64,000 nt of DNA from assembly GCF_026262505.1 (NCBI RefSeq), contig NC_067203.1, positions 22,425,411-22,489,410 on the forward strand, given 5' to 3'. Shown piece by piece: positions 1 through 11,533 of this stretch. The DNA comes from Trichomonas vaginalis G3. Taxonomy: Eukaryota > Parabasalia > Trichomonadida > Trichomonadidae. Under the pieces are notes generated by a model. It had not been told where the DNA came from. It saw only the letters and a program-made list of their open reading frames with translations, and ran no database searches. Both the position numbers and the translations under genes were made by a program. Within the stretch, counting starts at the first letter, position 1. The number at the start of each line of letters is the position of its first letter.

Positions 1-1
1 G

Positions 2-1495
2 AAGATAACAGAATTAAATGATGAATCAATTGCAGTTAAAAACCTCTTGACTCCTTTAATCAAAGACGAACAAGGTGGTCTTGAGTGTCTTTTCAAAGGT
101 AACGCATACAGAAATCTTAATCCTGAGCACCTTAAAACTACATCAGTTTTTACTCTTTGGTTAGACTCAGATGTTCCACAACCAAACACAGAAAAGCCTC
201 TACACTCTAAGATTAGCTTTGTTGATATGGCAACAGCTCTAAAAATTGGAGATATGAACCGCGATTCTGATGAGTTCCACCGCCAAGCAAATATCAACCG
301 TACAATGACAGTCCTCGAGCGTGTTCTCATTGCTGATGATCATATTCCTTACAGATCGTGTCCATTGACACATTTCCTCAAAGATAGTTTACCAAACCGC
401 TGTTTGATTGCCTGCTGCAGCTTTGATCGCGACAACCTCGCTCCAACACTTGCTACGCTGAAATTCTCCTCCTGCGTTCAAGGAGAAACTTCAGATGATA
501 TATTAAATCTCAAAGAGCACAAAGACAGCCAAATCAACCGTTTACAGAAAGAAATAGATGATATGCGTGCCCAGCTGAGAGTTAAGAACCCTCAGATGTC
601 ATTCTGTGAGCCTGACAGACAAGAAAGACAAATTATTGCAGAAACCGTAAATTCTTTCCTTTCCGATGCCGTACAATCATTCCCCATCAGATCATTATAC
701 GAAATCCGTGCTGCCCTCTCAATTATGAAAGACCAATTCCGATCACAAAAAGTGGCAGCTGAAGAACAATTAAGAGAAAAGTACGTTTTTACAGTCAAGC
801 CACCAGAGCCGACAAAAGTTGTTGAGCGACAAGTGGAAGAGAACCCAATGGCACCAGATGAATACATTTCCTTCTTCCCATTGTTGCCAACTGAGAAAGA
901 ATTGTGGCAAATCTACCGTTCAACAGCTGGCGAAGCTGTTAATAACGAGATTATGGAGCGCCAAGACATGATAGCCGAGAATAAGAAGAAAGTTCGTGAT
1001 ATCGCGATAATTGTCAACCAACATAAGGCACAAATTGACGCTTTGAAGGCACAACTTGAAGAAAAACAGAAGAATAGATTACCACCAATCGATGGCGTAT
1101 TAGTTATCGATGAAGAAGAACTTAAAATTAGAGAAGAATTGACAACCGTCAAGAAGAACTACAAAGAAGCATTTGCCAAATACCAAGAGCTTAAGGAGAA
1201 GGAAAAGACAATGACAGACGAGATTACTGACATGGAATCGCAGATGGAAAGCGGATTCAAACAATGGATGGAAGAAAGAGATGTCAAACAGACAGCAAAG
1301 AGCGAAGAAGAGGAAGAAAACGAAGAATTACTTGATAAGGAAGAAAGGAGAGAAAGAAGAGAATATCAGAAAATTGTTGAAAATGAACCTAAAGCTGCTC
1401 CTTATTTCTTTGCTCAGAAGAAGATCCAGAAGATATTAGAAAGAGAATTCAGAAGAAATGGAACAAGAAAACAACCAGTGGAAGAAGAACAATAA
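2..1495 (+). CDS. kinesin-9-like motor protein, 3' part
   Basis: The gene enters from outside the window, so only the end of the motor domain and the tail are present. The first ~150 residues match the last third of a kinesin motor: a switch-II-like SKISFVDMATAL, then IPYRSCPLTHFLKDSL (the conserved loop before helix alpha-5), then a CLIACCSF strand and a final TLATLKFSS. The rest is a charged coiled coil ending in an acidic, Glu-rich tail. The wording of the PYR-LTH-LKDSL block and the tail resembles kinesin-9 (KIF9/KLP1), which acts in flagella; that assignment is inference. Odd point: the switch II DxxG glycine, usual in DLAGSE, is Thr here, so nucleotide sensing may be altered. The frame is open from base 2; no start codon is in view. 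Confidence 0.8.
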   Translation, partial: KITELNDESIAVKNLLTPLIKDEQGGLECLFKGNAYRNLNPEHLKTTSVFTLWLDSDVPQPNTEKPLHSKISFVDMATALKIGDMNRDSDEFHRQANINRTMTVLERVLIADDHIPYRSCPLTHFLKDSLPNRCLIACCSFDRDNLAPTLATLKFSSCVQGETSDDILNLKEHKDSQINRLQKEIDDMRAQLRVKNPQMSFCEPDRQERQIIAETVNSFLSDAVQSFPIRSLYEIRAALSIMKDQFRSQKVAAEEQLREKYVFTVKPPEPTKVVERQVEENPMAPDEYISFFPLLPTEKELWQIYRSTAGEAVNNEIMERQDMIAENKKKVRDIAIIVNQHKAQIDALKAQLEEKQKNRLPPIDGVLVIDEEELKIREELTTVKKNYKEAFAKYQELKEKEKTMTDEITDMESQMESGFKQWMEERDVKQTAKSEEEEENEELLDKEERRERREYQKIVENEPKAAPYFFAQKKIQKILEREFRRNGTRKQPVEEEQ

Positions 1496-1939
1496 TGATT
1501 TTTATCTTTTTTTTTTAAATTATATATTTTCTTTTTTTGAATTAATTTAATATTTTTCTTTAAGGTGTGTTATCTGAAAGAGGTTTTTCCGCCGAATTAA
1601 ACGAAATAATGATCTTTTGGAGGAGCAACAAATGATTTGGAAAACATGATCGTTATGACGGCTTTCCATTCATGGATAAGTCTATAATGCCATAATACAA
1701 TAACGAATTCCAAATTAATCGAAATGTTAACTTATTTAAATCTCTTTATTTTCTTGAGATATTCTTATGATTTGTGATCACTGAATATACACACCAAATT
1801 TTTGCAGAAATGGCTTTAAATTAGTATATGAAATTTGATTAGGTTCATAAACGACATTACACGAATAGTATCGTCGAAATTAATTCCAAAAATATTTAAT
1901 TTGACAACATTTCTAAGTGTATTGATTTTATATTTTTTA
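1496..1939. other. intergenic, no gene seen
   Basis: AT-rich spacer between the kinesin and ankyrin genes. It has poly-T just after the kinesin stop. I see no RNA gene or repeat. Confidence 0.6.
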
Positions 1940-4247
1940 ATGTCCGATCAAGACATTCATCCAATTATATTCATGGAAACTCGAAGTATCTGTAAATATT
2001 ACATCGATTCATATAATGCTTTGTATCAGTTAAAAACGGAAAAAGAAGAAGATTTAAACTCGATTTACAAAATGATCAAGACGGAATTGATTGATTCAAA
2101 GAAATATCCTCCTGACAAGATTACAGGAGATATTCTGAATATAATTGAATACAATAACCGCTATACAAAGTCATACTTGGAACTTATCAAACATATATTT
2201 GACGATTATAATGTTACAGAGGTCCCAAACATTAAATTGGCTTTAAGCTTCCTGTTTTATAAGGAATACGGAATTAAATTAGACAAAACTGTTAATTTCG
2301 AAAAAATAGAATTTAACATTAGAGAAATTCATAAAGAAAACACAATTTACAGAGCGATTATGTACAATGACTTAGAAAAATTCATTGCATTCACAGAAAT
2401 AGATGGATTTAATAAAGATCAAAAACTTATAAGCGATTTATATCCATTTATCTCCTGTGGATATTCATTACTTGAATTATGTTGTTACCACGGATCTGTT
2501 GATTGTTTCAAGTTATTAAGAACAAAATTTAACTCAGAAATCACTAAAATATGTCTAGAATTTTCATTTTTAGGAGGAAATCCAGATATCATGAGTGAAT
2601 GCTTGAAATATCAAACACCAAATGAAAGATGCATGAAAAATGCAATTATTTCACACAACATTGATTTTGTTACATTCTTGATGAATGAATATAATATAGA
2701 GATCGATTTAGATTATTGCTGGGTTTATAATAATCTTGAAGCTTTCTTAGTTTATTCTGATCAAATTAATGATATTAACAAAGTATTTGCAAACTCAACG
2801 AAGTTTAATATTCCATCCCTATGCGAATATTACCTTTCACATGGTGCAAATATCAATGAAAAAGATAAAAGTGGAAACACCCCTCTTCATTGGGCAACAA
2901 TATATAATAATACAGAAACAACCGAACTACTAATTACAAATGGTGCAAATATCAATGAAAAAAAAATAAATATGGTGAAACAGCTCTACTTTATGCAACA
3001 ATAAATAATAGTAAAGAAATAGCCGAACTTCTTATTTCACATGGTGCAAATATCAATGAAAAAAATAAAGATGGAAAAACAGATCTTCATTATGCAGCAA
3101 TGAAAAATAGTAAAGAAACAGCAGAACTACTGATTACACATGGTGCAAATATCAATGAGAAAGATAAATATGGAAACATTCCACTTCATAATGCAACAAT
3201 AAATAATAGTAAAGAAATAGCCGAACTTCTTATTTCACAGGGTGCAAATATTAATGAAAAAAATAACGATGGTAAAACAGCTCTTCATCATGCAGCAATA
3301 TGGAATAGTAAAGAAACAGCAGAGGTTCTCATTTCAAATGGTATAAATATCAATGAAAAAGATAACGATGGAAAAACAGCTCTTCATGATGCAGCAGAAA
3401 TGTATCAAAATAAAGAAACAGTCGAAATTCTTATTTCACGTGGTGCAAATATCAATGAAAAAGATAAAAATGGAGAAACCGCACTTCATATTGCAGCAAT
3501 GAATAGTGTTGAAGAAACATCCGAACTTCTTATTTCACACGGTGCAAATATCAATGAAAAAATAACGATGGAAAAACAGCTCTTCATCATGCAGCATCAA
3601 GGAATAGTAAAGAAACAGCAGAACTTCTTATTTCAAATGGTGCAAATATCAATGAAAAAGATAACGATGGAAAAACAGCTCTTCATTATGCAGCAATGAA
3701 AAATAGTAAAGAAACAGCAGAACTTCTTATTTTACATGGTGCAAATATCAATGAAAAAGATAACGATGGAAAAACAGCTCTTCATTATGCAGCAATGAAA
3801 AATAGTAAAGAAACAGCAGAACTTCTTATTTCAAATGGTGCAAATATCAATGAAAAAGATAAAAATGGAATGACCCCACTTCATAATGCAGCATATAAAA
3901 ATAGTAAAGAAACAGCCGAGCTTCTTATTTTACATGGTGCAAATATCAATGAAAAAGATAACGATGGAAAAACAGCTCTTCATTATGCAGCAATGAAAAA
4001 TAGTAAAGAAACAGCAGAACTTCTTATTTTACATGGTGCAGATATCAATGAAAAAGATGACGATGGAAAAACAGCTCTTCATTATGCAGCAATGAAACAT
4101 AGTAAAGAAACAGCAGAACTTCTTATTTCAAATGGTATAAATATCAATGAAAAAGATAACGATGGAAAAACAGCTCTTTATATTGCAGAAATAAATAATC
4201 GTGAAGAAACAGCAGAACTTCTTATTTCATATGGAGCACATCAATAA
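1940..4247 (+). pseudogene. trichomonad ankyrin-repeat protein, frame-broken
   Basis: From the ATG at 1940 the product begins MSDQDIHPIIF, followed by ~270 residues of the degenerate ankyrin-like N-terminal domain found in large trichomonad ankyrin families (DUF3447 type, by recall). From ~2,830 come about 14 near-identical 99-bp ankyrin repeats (GANINEKDNDGKTALHYAA). Reading is lost twice: at the A-run 2958-2966 and at the A-run 3557-3562. Both lie at the same codons of the repeat (AATGAAAAAGATAA in intact copies). The remaining open stretches are 1940-3004, 2960-3699 and 3570-4247. A decayed further repeat (KTALHNSLEN) is visible at ~4,275-4,320, past the last stop. The role of the family is unknown; ankyrin stacks bind proteins. 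Assembly error in a homogeneous array is an alternative to true decay. Confidence 0.8.
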
Positions 4248-4686
4248 ATAAATAAATAAATTAAAAAAAAGGATAAAAACTGCTCTCCATAATTCATTAG
4301 AAAATTGTTAAGAAACAATAATTGCATTGATAATGATACACCTTAGTTCGACTTGATAAGAAATATATTTATAATTTTTTTTTGATATAAATAGTTTTCA
4401 AAAATACTATTTAAAGAATAAATATGGTATTATTGTATATGAGAATCCGAAAATTATCAAAATTCCGATGAGCTCAAATTACCAAGATTTCACTACTTAA
4501 CAACCAATCAATGGGATCTATAATTGTAGAGGGCCCTTCATATAAATCGAAAGATTGTGTGCATATTAGTCAATTTTTCCCCTTAATGATCCAAGTCCAA
4601 TTTCAATGTAATTTCTGAGTCCGGTAGAAAACTTTTCAATAAGATCGCCAAATTTGAATATAATATAAAAAGAATATCAAAGCACA
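4248..4686. other. intergenic with decayed ankyrin repeat
   Basis: The first ~80 bases hold an ATAA microsatellite and a worn ankyrin repeat. The rest is AT-rich spacer with no recognisable gene. Confidence 0.5.
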
Positions 4687-4693
4687 TCATTAT
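4687..4693 (+). promoter_or_regulatory. Inr core promoter (TCATTAT)
   Basis: TCATTAT matches the trichomonad initiator consensus TCA+1-Py-T-W-Py and lies 12 bases before the ATG at 4699, the usual spacing. It supports that start for the membrane-protein gene. Confidence 0.6.
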
Positions 4694-4698
4694 TTAAA

Positions 4699-5310
4699 AT
4701 GGCTCTAATACATGCTGATCCTCTTCTCAGCTCCCATAAAGACATGGAGAGTGTAGATAGAGAAGGAAAATCTCGTAATATTTCCATCAACAAGAAACAC
4801 CTGCTTCTTGGAGGCATTGCTGCTGGTGGAATTTTAATTGGCGTCATTATTGGCATGATTTGCGCCTTCGTTTTCAAATCAATGCCAGTTGTCATCTCCA
4901 ATCAATATGATACCCTTGATAATTGCAATACTTATTCAACATTTTCTTGCAAAGGAAATTCTGCTGAAATGGATTCAAAGTATTTCCAGAACAAGTGGAA
5001 TACACCAAAGCACTGTGAAGATCGTTGGAAACCAGGTTTCCAGGATAGGTCAAAATTAACTGGCTATGCTCAGCTCAAATAAGCTTCTGGAATGAAGTCC
5101 TGCACAGTCAACATCATTACAAAGACTTCCAAATCCCTCTCACTAACCTACTATTTTGATGGTGTTGCTCAGTCCTCAAATTCAAAGACATTTGACTCAT
5201 CCTACAACAAAGTCCTCAAGGTCAAGGTAATTGCTGCTTCTAGTGAAGTTCTTGAGCTTGTTCACCGTGACTCTCAGATTACTGGCGCTATACAGAATTG
5301 GATGGCCTGA
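4699..5310 (+). pseudogene. small single-pass membrane protein with internal stop
   Basis: The frame opens MALIHADPLLSSHKDME with a short polar N-terminus. One strong transmembrane helix follows at residues ~33-58 (LLLGGIAAGGILIGVIIGMI...), then an extracytoplasmic-like domain with several Cys (DNCNTYSTFSCKG, KHCEDRW). A TAA at 5080-5082 interrupts the reading. The same frame stays open afterwards to 5310 (SCTVNIITKTSKSLSLTYYF..., ending IQNWMA), so one nonsense change separates two well-preserved halves of a ~203-residue type-II-like membrane protein. An Inr sits just upstream. I do not recognise the function. It may be a recent pseudogene, an allele, or a sequencing error. Confidence 0.65.
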
Positions 5311-5651
5311 TAACCATTCAATCTATCAGTAAAAGTATTTAATATTTATGCTTTTAACAAATGAAAATATTTTTTTTTATTATTATTCATGTGTTTATGA
5401 AATTACTATACACGAGATTTATTCCAGCCTGAGTAAACTTACTATAATAAGAATCTATTGTTTCTAAAATCTAACTTTTTCCAAGTATTTCGATAAATTT
5501 GTTTGCAAAAAAGAGAAAATTACTTGAAATACTGAGGAACAAGAATGAACTACATATGATAGTGATCCATGAATGAAGGATAGATGGCTTGACTTAAAAT
5601 TATTTTCGAATTCATTAACTTCGAATATAAAAGGAGCATTTGATAAAATTT
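5311..5651. other. intergenic, possible Inr near the next gene
   Basis: AT-rich spacer. A TCATTAAC motif at ~5,611 is a fair Inr match 40 bases before the ATG at 5652. Nothing else is recognisable. Confidence 0.4.
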
Positions 5652-8600
5652 ATGTTTATTACTAGCATGTTGGATAATTTCTTGAAGGCGTGGTTGGTAT
5701 GGCCCATATTTTTATGTCAAGTTTTTGGCGCCAAAAAAAAGGAAAGACGTTTACGCAGAATGGAGGAATCCTCTGACCTTAGGTTTGACTCTGTTTCACT
5801 TTCTGATGAGCCAGATGTCGATCAGAAGGAAGCTCTTAGCGAAGTGATGCGCGAAAACACTTTGCTTAAACAACAATTCCAACAAGCATGTGATCTTGCG
5901 GCCCAAATGGAACCATTGCAGAAAGCTAATCAGGAATTGACACAAAAACTTAGACAAGAAACATCAAAACAAGAAGAAGCTACTAGCAGAGTTAAACTTT
6001 TGCTTCAGGCGAACCAAGATTTAACAAAACAAATCGAAGAACTCAAAAAGCAAAGCCATGAAACAAAAGCTAATACTAACAATGAATATGCTCAAAAAAT
6101 TGATGCAATGAAAAAGCAATACGAAGATGAAATTCGATTAACAAAAGATCAACTTCAAAAAGCAAATGACTTAATATTACAGAATGAAACAGAATCAAAG
6201 TTAACAATGTCGACAATTACAAAAATATTGGAGTCCGCAAAGCATTATTTTACACTCGAATTCCAAAACTTACCAGATTTCTTAACTTTCTTAGATTCTA
6301 ACAGAGAAGAACCAAAACCACAAGTTGTTCCAGAAGTAACTGCACCTAAGCAACTATCTTTATTACAAGATGCTGAGTATCAAAAGCAAATAACGGCTTT
6401 GAAGAAGAAAATGAAAAAGCAAAGGGAAGCTCTTCAGCTCTTGGTTGACGATAATGATAGAATTAGAAACATGATGGGTTCAAAAGATGATAAAATAAGA
6501 GAACTAACAGCTCAATTACGAAATATCCAAAAAGATGTTATGGAAAAGAATAGTGCTCTTGAACAAAGCTTTATAATCAAAGAAAACAACTACCGTAATA
6601 CAATTTCTACACTTCAGCAAAAGATCGATTCACTCAAATTTGAACTTCAGACACTTAGACTTCAAAAGCCAAAAGAAGTTGTTAAAATAGAATGTGAATC
6701 TAAGCCAATTATCGATACCCAGCTTGATTCACACGATGACGATGCTGTTAAGTTAATGCAAGATCAATACATGTCAAGAATTGATGAACTTTCCAAACAG
6801 AATGACCAGCAGCGTTCCAAACGCGAAGAAATATTCCAAAACTTTAGAAGTTCCCAAGCCAAAGTTCTTGAATTAGAATCTCAATTACGATCAATGACGA
6901 AGAAGGCTGAAGAAATGGAAAATCTATATAATCAAGCTATTGCAGACCTCCAGAACTATAAATCACAATACCAAATTGCAGAAGATAAAGATGCAAAGAT
7001 TGAAGATATTAATCTCAAGAATAAAGCATTAAAACAGAATGCACAGTACCTTCAAACACAAATTAATGAGCATCAGGATAAGATAAAGGCCGGTGAAGTT
7101 CATGCAAAAGAATTAGAATGTGTAATTGCAGAAAAAGAGAAAGTTATTGAGCGTTTGAACGGTGATATAGCTAAAAACCAAACAGAAATGAATAACCTTA
7201 GAAAATCTCTTGAGGATCTTCAATCAGAATTTGCAAAGCATAAACAAGTCAAGGAAGAAGTTGAAATTCCATCCACAATATACCAATCATTACCTGCAGA
7301 ATTAATTCCTAAGTGCGATGCTATCATGCAGAATAAGTTATTGCAGATTCCTTCCAAGATGCAAAATGTAATTAAGATAATTCAGGCCTATTATGAAGAT
7401 TTCACACGAGAATCCCTCAAAGATAATGAAGAAAAACTTGCTGACAATGCCAAACTGTTCGACAGTATTTCAACATTTATTACAGATCTTTCGATTTCGA
7501 CAACTGAAAATCCAATAACTTTGGATGAACTTTTTGTCGATGAAAACGCAGAAAACATTATCAATTGCATTAATTGCCTTAAGAAACAGATCAACGAAGC
7601 TAATATTGTTAACGAAGCTCTTGCAAGTCAACTTGATAAGTTCAAGGATACACTTGGTTTCACTGATGGAGATGTTACACAAATGATTGAAGGAGTTAAG
7701 CAAGCATTTGATAATACAACACAAGAAATGCAGCACAAATCACAAAAGTATAAGGAACTCAAGAGAACATACTTGTTGCAACAGAAGGAACATGTAGACA
7801 AAATCAATGAAATGAAGTTGGATAATGACCAAGTTTTGAAAGAAAAAGCAGAACTTGAAAAAGAACTTCATGATGAAAAAGAAGCAAAGAAACAACTTAA
7901 TATTGAATGCAAGACACTCCAAAACAAGGTTAAGCTCCTTGAAAACACATTGGAAGATGAAAAGCTCAATAAGCAAAATCTTGAAAAGGAACTTGAAAAA
8001 TCCACAAAAGAAATGCAAGAAGAAGCTCAAAAAGTCTTTGAAGCACAGATCAACCAATTATCACAAACCGTTGAAACACTTTCAAACAGACTTAATAAAT
8101 CCAAGGAGAATGAAGACAGACTGCAAAAAGTCGTTAAGAACACAACAGACAAGCTAGATGAACGCGAGAAATTCATTAAGCAGATGCAGATGGATTTCGC
8201 CAAAGAAAACGACAAACAGCAGAAGAAGTTCGAAGGCGAAAAGAAGAACATGGAAGATGTTTACAATAATACAATGGGAAAGATGAGAAAGCAATTAGAA
8301 GACTCCAGAAAAGACCAAGAATCTCTTAGTCAACAACTCGAAGATAATAATTTCGTTATCAAGAAATTACAATCTAAGCTGGATAAAGCACTCAACAGAT
8401 GCCAGAAATATGAAGCTAAACTCACGACTGCAGCAGAAGAGCTTCACCGTGATAGACTGCTCTTCGAAACGGCCAAGAAATCACAGATAGTGCAGTTCGA
8501 AAACAAATTGTCATCAGCAATAGATCAAGAAAGAGAGAAAAGTGACAAAGAAATGCGTCACTTTTGCACTTTCGCAATCGATTTATTCAGAGAATATTTC

Positions 8601-8783
8601 AAGCCAACAGATATGGTGGATGAAAAGACAGCTCGTAACATTCTTGCCATGGTTTCAAAAGATTATCATAGAATGGGAGAGACTGAAAAGACTATTAAAT
8701 CATTTTTAGCGGTAAAGGATGGTCAAACAATTGAGGATGCTATTTCCCAACTTGTTTTGGATTCAACTCTAAAGAGGTTATAA
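5652..8783 (+). CDS. large coiled-coil protein (1,043 aa)
   Basis: First ATG of a long clean frame. The product is almost wholly Glu/Lys/Gln-rich heptad sequence from residue ~70 to ~970, with breaks near 190-230 (an aromatic patch, HYFTLEFQNLPDFLTFLD) and ~540-650. The C-terminal ~100 residues are less coiled and more globular (FCTFAIDLFREYFKPTDM...). Such proteins in trichomonads usually belong to the cytoskeleton, basal-body or Golgi-tether classes, but nothing here settles which. The extreme N-terminus (MFITSMLDNFLKAWLVWPIFLCQVFG) is hydrophobic and unlike the rest. A second ATG at 5760 (MEESSDLRF) could be the true start; the Inr-like motif at ~5,611 favours 5652. No family recognised. 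Confidence 0.8.
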   Translation: MFITSMLDNFLKAWLVWPIFLCQVFGAKKKERRLRRMEESSDLRFDSVSLSDEPDVDQKEALSEVMRENTLLKQQFQQACDLAAQMEPLQKANQELTQKLRQETSKQEEATSRVKLLLQANQDLTKQIEELKKQSHETKANTNNEYAQKIDAMKKQYEDEIRLTKDQLQKANDLILQNETESKLTMSTITKILESAKHYFTLEFQNLPDFLTFLDSNREEPKPQVVPEVTAPKQLSLLQDAEYQKQITALKKKMKKQREALQLLVDDNDRIRNMMGSKDDKIRELTAQLRNIQKDVMEKNSALEQSFIIKENNYRNTISTLQQKIDSLKFELQTLRLQKPKEVVKIECESKPIIDTQLDSHDDDAVKLMQDQYMSRIDELSKQNDQQRSKREEIFQNFRSSQAKVLELESQLRSMTKKAEEMENLYNQAIADLQNYKSQYQIAEDKDAKIEDINLKNKALKQNAQYLQTQINEHQDKIKAGEVHAKELECVIAEKEKVIERLNGDIAKNQTEMNNLRKSLEDLQSEFAKHKQVKEEVEIPSTIYQSLPAELIPKCDAIMQNKLLQIPSKMQNVIKIIQAYYEDFTRESLKDNEEKLADNAKLFDSISTFITDLSISTTENPITLDELFVDENAENIINCINCLKKQINEANIVNEALASQLDKFKDTLGFTDGDVTQMIEGVKQAFDNTTQEMQHKSQKYKELKRTYLLQQKEHVDKINEMKLDNDQVLKEKAELEKELHDEKEAKKQLNIECKTLQNKVKLLENTLEDEKLNKQNLEKELEKSTKEMQEEAQKVFEAQINQLSQTVETLSNRLNKSKENEDRLQKVVKNTTDKLDEREKFIKQMQMDFAKENDKQQKKFEGEKKNMEDVYNNTMGKMRKQLEDSRKDQESLSQQLEDNNFVIKKLQSKLDKALNRCQKYEAKLTTAAEELHRDRLLFETAKKSQIVQFENKLSSAIDQEREKSDKEMRHFCTFAIDLFREYFKPTDMVDEKTARNILAMVSKDYHRMGETEKTIKSFLAVKDGQTIEDAISQLVLDSTLKRL

Positions 8784-9460
8784 CTTGTTGTTTTATTATT
8801 TGATTTTATCTATTTATAAATAATTATTTCTAATATTATTTTCAAACATTAGAAAAAGATGTATTTTAGATAATGAATTAGATAAAAATGATTTTATTTC
8901 ATTTGAGACTTGGACCAAGTTAAGAAAAAAAGAATTCAATGATCAAAAGAAAGATGTAAAGAGGAAAATATATTGAGTACAGCGGTAAGGAACCATGTAT
9001 TAATCTTATGTTATTTAAAATTAGAAATAAACGATTTTGCCGGTGAAAAATATAATTGAAAGGAAAAGTGTAAAATCGTTTCACAATTTGATAAAATTGT
9101 ATTTTTAAAATGTAAACATAGTGTAAAAATAGAATATCGAATTTTCCCAGATAGATTTTACGAACATGAAAGCTCTCAAAATATAACCTTTGATTTGGAT
9201 CATATGATTTAATTTTTGTAAGATATAGTATAATAAAAATTATTGGTTGACACTGTAACAATTGTAAAATTTATTTGAAATGAAGTAATCCAAAATTTTA
9301 ACTGAATAATTTATTGAATATAAGTAATTATAGAAATAATAAAATTACGTTACGATCAATTTTGAATGGGTAGGTAAGACGTTTTTAAAAGTGAAAATTT
9401 CAATAGACATTATAAACAAAACATTCAAAATAAAATAAAAAAATTTTTATCATAACCTCG
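8784..9460. other. intergenic, no gene seen
   Basis: Very AT-rich spacer between the coiled-coil gene and the transposon. The only long frame, on the minus strand, is low-complexity Ile/Phe/Tyr and is not credible. Confidence 0.5.
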
Positions 9461-9475
9461 ATAATTTTATCGTTT
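9461..9475 (+). repeat. 15-bp target-site duplication, left copy
   Basis: ATAATTTTATCGTTT directly abuts the left end of the inverted-repeat element and recurs identically at 12651-12665, just outside the right end. Confidence 0.75.
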
Positions 9476-10180
9476 TGTTATAGACCGAAAATAGATTTTT
9501 TCGGTTTTCTCTTCAAATAATTGAAAGAATGATACTATTATAGGTTTATTATATTATATAGCATATAATCATGCTATAGCCGAAAATTATAAGTTTTGAG
9601 AAGATTGAATATAACACAAATAAATTTGAATGTAAGTTAAATTGCTTGTTGTTTTTAATAGCTATTTAATGAGAAATCCAATATTGCAAAATTCAGATTG
9701 AATGATTGAAAGAACAGAAAAAGTCATTCTTTTCAATTTCGAATATGTTTCATTGTATTTATAATTATATGGCAAATAAGATATTTAAACTTGATTTTTG
9801 AAGGAAAATTCACAAAATTGAATAAATTCAAATAATTTTTATTCAAAAATAAACTAGTTATTTGAGTTTAATACTAATTATCTATTCAAACTACAAAGTT
9901 TGTAATTTAAAATATTTTGTGAGATCAGATTGAATTAATTCAAGGTTCTTTTCAATTAATATTAATGACCATATTACGCATTTTCGAACATTCTAAACCA
10001 AATATATAAAAATGGGAGACGAATGTTAAATTTTCTAGACATAAAGAAGTTGTTTACCGAGTTTTAGCTCTTATCTCTAACAAAAAATTAATTTTTTAAA
10101 AAAATGACCGAATACGTTTCACAGCGAGAAAAAAATAAAAGGCAAGATAGAATTTTCTAGACATAAAGAAGTTGTTTACC
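9476..10180 (+). repeat. left terminal inverted repeat of the IS3EU-like element
   Basis: Matches the reverse complement of ~11947-12650 nearly base for base. Its inner edge merges into a tandem repeat. Confidence 0.75.
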
Positions 10181-10383
10181 GAGTTTTAGCTCTTATCTCT
10201 AACAAAAAATTAATTTTTAAAAAAATGACCGAATACGTTTCACAGCGAGAAAAAAATAAAAGGCAAGATAGAATTTTCTAGACATAAAGAAGTTGTTTAC
10301 CGAGTTTTAGCTCTTATCTCTAACAAAAAATTAATTTTTAAAAAAATGACCGAATACGTTTCACAGCGAGAAAAAAATAAAAC
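10031..10383 (+). repeat. three tandem ~121-bp units at the inner edge of the left TIR
   Basis: Units start TTTTCTAGACATAAAG at 10031, 10153 and 10274 (spacing 122 and 121 bp). Each contains GTTTACCGAGTTTTAG and CGTTTCACAGCGAG. The right arm holds only about one and a fifth units, so the array changed size after the two ends last matched. Confidence 0.8.
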
Positions 10384-10631
10384 TGTACACTGATTTTAAT
10401 TTTCATTTCCAGTCACTTTACTTATTATTTTTTCTTTTTTTTCATTTTAATTATAAATTATTTCATAATACGTTTATTTACGTTACCATTTTCTTTATTC
10501 CTTTGAATTCCATACTAGACACTTATAGAATATTTTGATTGTTAACGTACTTCATTAGAATGAATCCTTACAAAGGGTATGTCGATCGAATTTACCTAAT
10601 TTGTGTTTCCAATTAGATTGAAGAAGGTAAA

Positions 10632-11533
10632 ATGACATGGGAAGAAGCTTGCACCCATGTTCCCATCGCCCCAACCCTTCAATCAAATGATTTCAAATAT
10701 TTAGATGTTTCAAAATCTTTTTTACAAAATCAATTTAGCTTACAGAATATCCCATTGCCTAAAGGCAAGAAAGGTCGTAGGGTCAATCCCTACGACCAAA
10801 TAAAAGCTCTTGCTGTGATACATGACCACTGGACCTTTCCCTGTGGTCAAACAAAACAATGGAAACGTTTGAAATTACAACAAATTGATGTATCTTATAG
10901 AGAAGTACGCAGATACTTCAAAGAAAATCATTTCACCAAGACGCGATTAGAGCATGCCGGGCCAGAAACAGCAGTAAGATATTGGGCGCTTTCACCCAAT
11001 CTTATCTGGCACGCAGATGTTCATTATTTTAGGGGTGTTCGTGGCCAGTATATTTATGGCATAATCGACGATTTTAGCCGCAAAGTCCTAGCGTGTATAC
11101 AAATACCAGATATGCTAGCAGCGACGACAGCGAACGTTGCGGCTTCCGCCTTCATTGAATTTGGCGCCCTTATTGTTTCTGGACCGACAACGGTTCAGAA
11201 AATAGGGGCGCCTTTCAAGATCTACTTGATCTTTGGGGCGTCCAATGGCGGCATACAGACTCTCATTCTCCCTACCAAAATGGGAAGATTGAGAGATTCT
11301 GGCCGACATTGGAGCGCTGCCAAAGCATTCAGGCTATTCCTGCCTTTATTTGGGAGTACAATAATAACACACCGCATGAAGATCTCCCAATTAATCCATT
11401 AACTGGAACAAATTACACGCCAAATCAAATGTATCAGCTGAAACCGAAATACACAAATGCAGATACAGAAAGGTTGTGGCAAATATGGGATACAGATACA
11501 GGCATGACCGCTGTTGACACATTCACAGCGTAA
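10632..11533 (+). pseudogene. IS3-type DDE transposase of the IS3EU-like element
   Basis: From the ATG at 10632 the frame gives an N-terminal helical DNA-binding region. The integrase core follows: WHADVHYFRG (first catalytic Asp), then YIYGIIDDFSRKVLA, a hallmark rve strand. Around 11,175-11,190 the coding sense moves to another frame, where WTDNGSENRG (second Asp) and NGKIERFW (catalytic Glu) are read. That frame continues as FIWEYNNNTPHE, a typical IS3/IS481 C-terminus, to the stop at 11533. All three acidic residues therefore survive on either side of one frameshift. The first frame runs on out of phase to 11402. GC content is higher than the flanks. It is the only gene in the element and would act in trans on the long TIRs. 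Confidence 0.8.

Noticed and set aside
8920-9261. 113-codon minus-strand frame
   Set aside because: Low-complexity Ile/Phe/Tyr from AT-rich DNA, no start signal, no domain.
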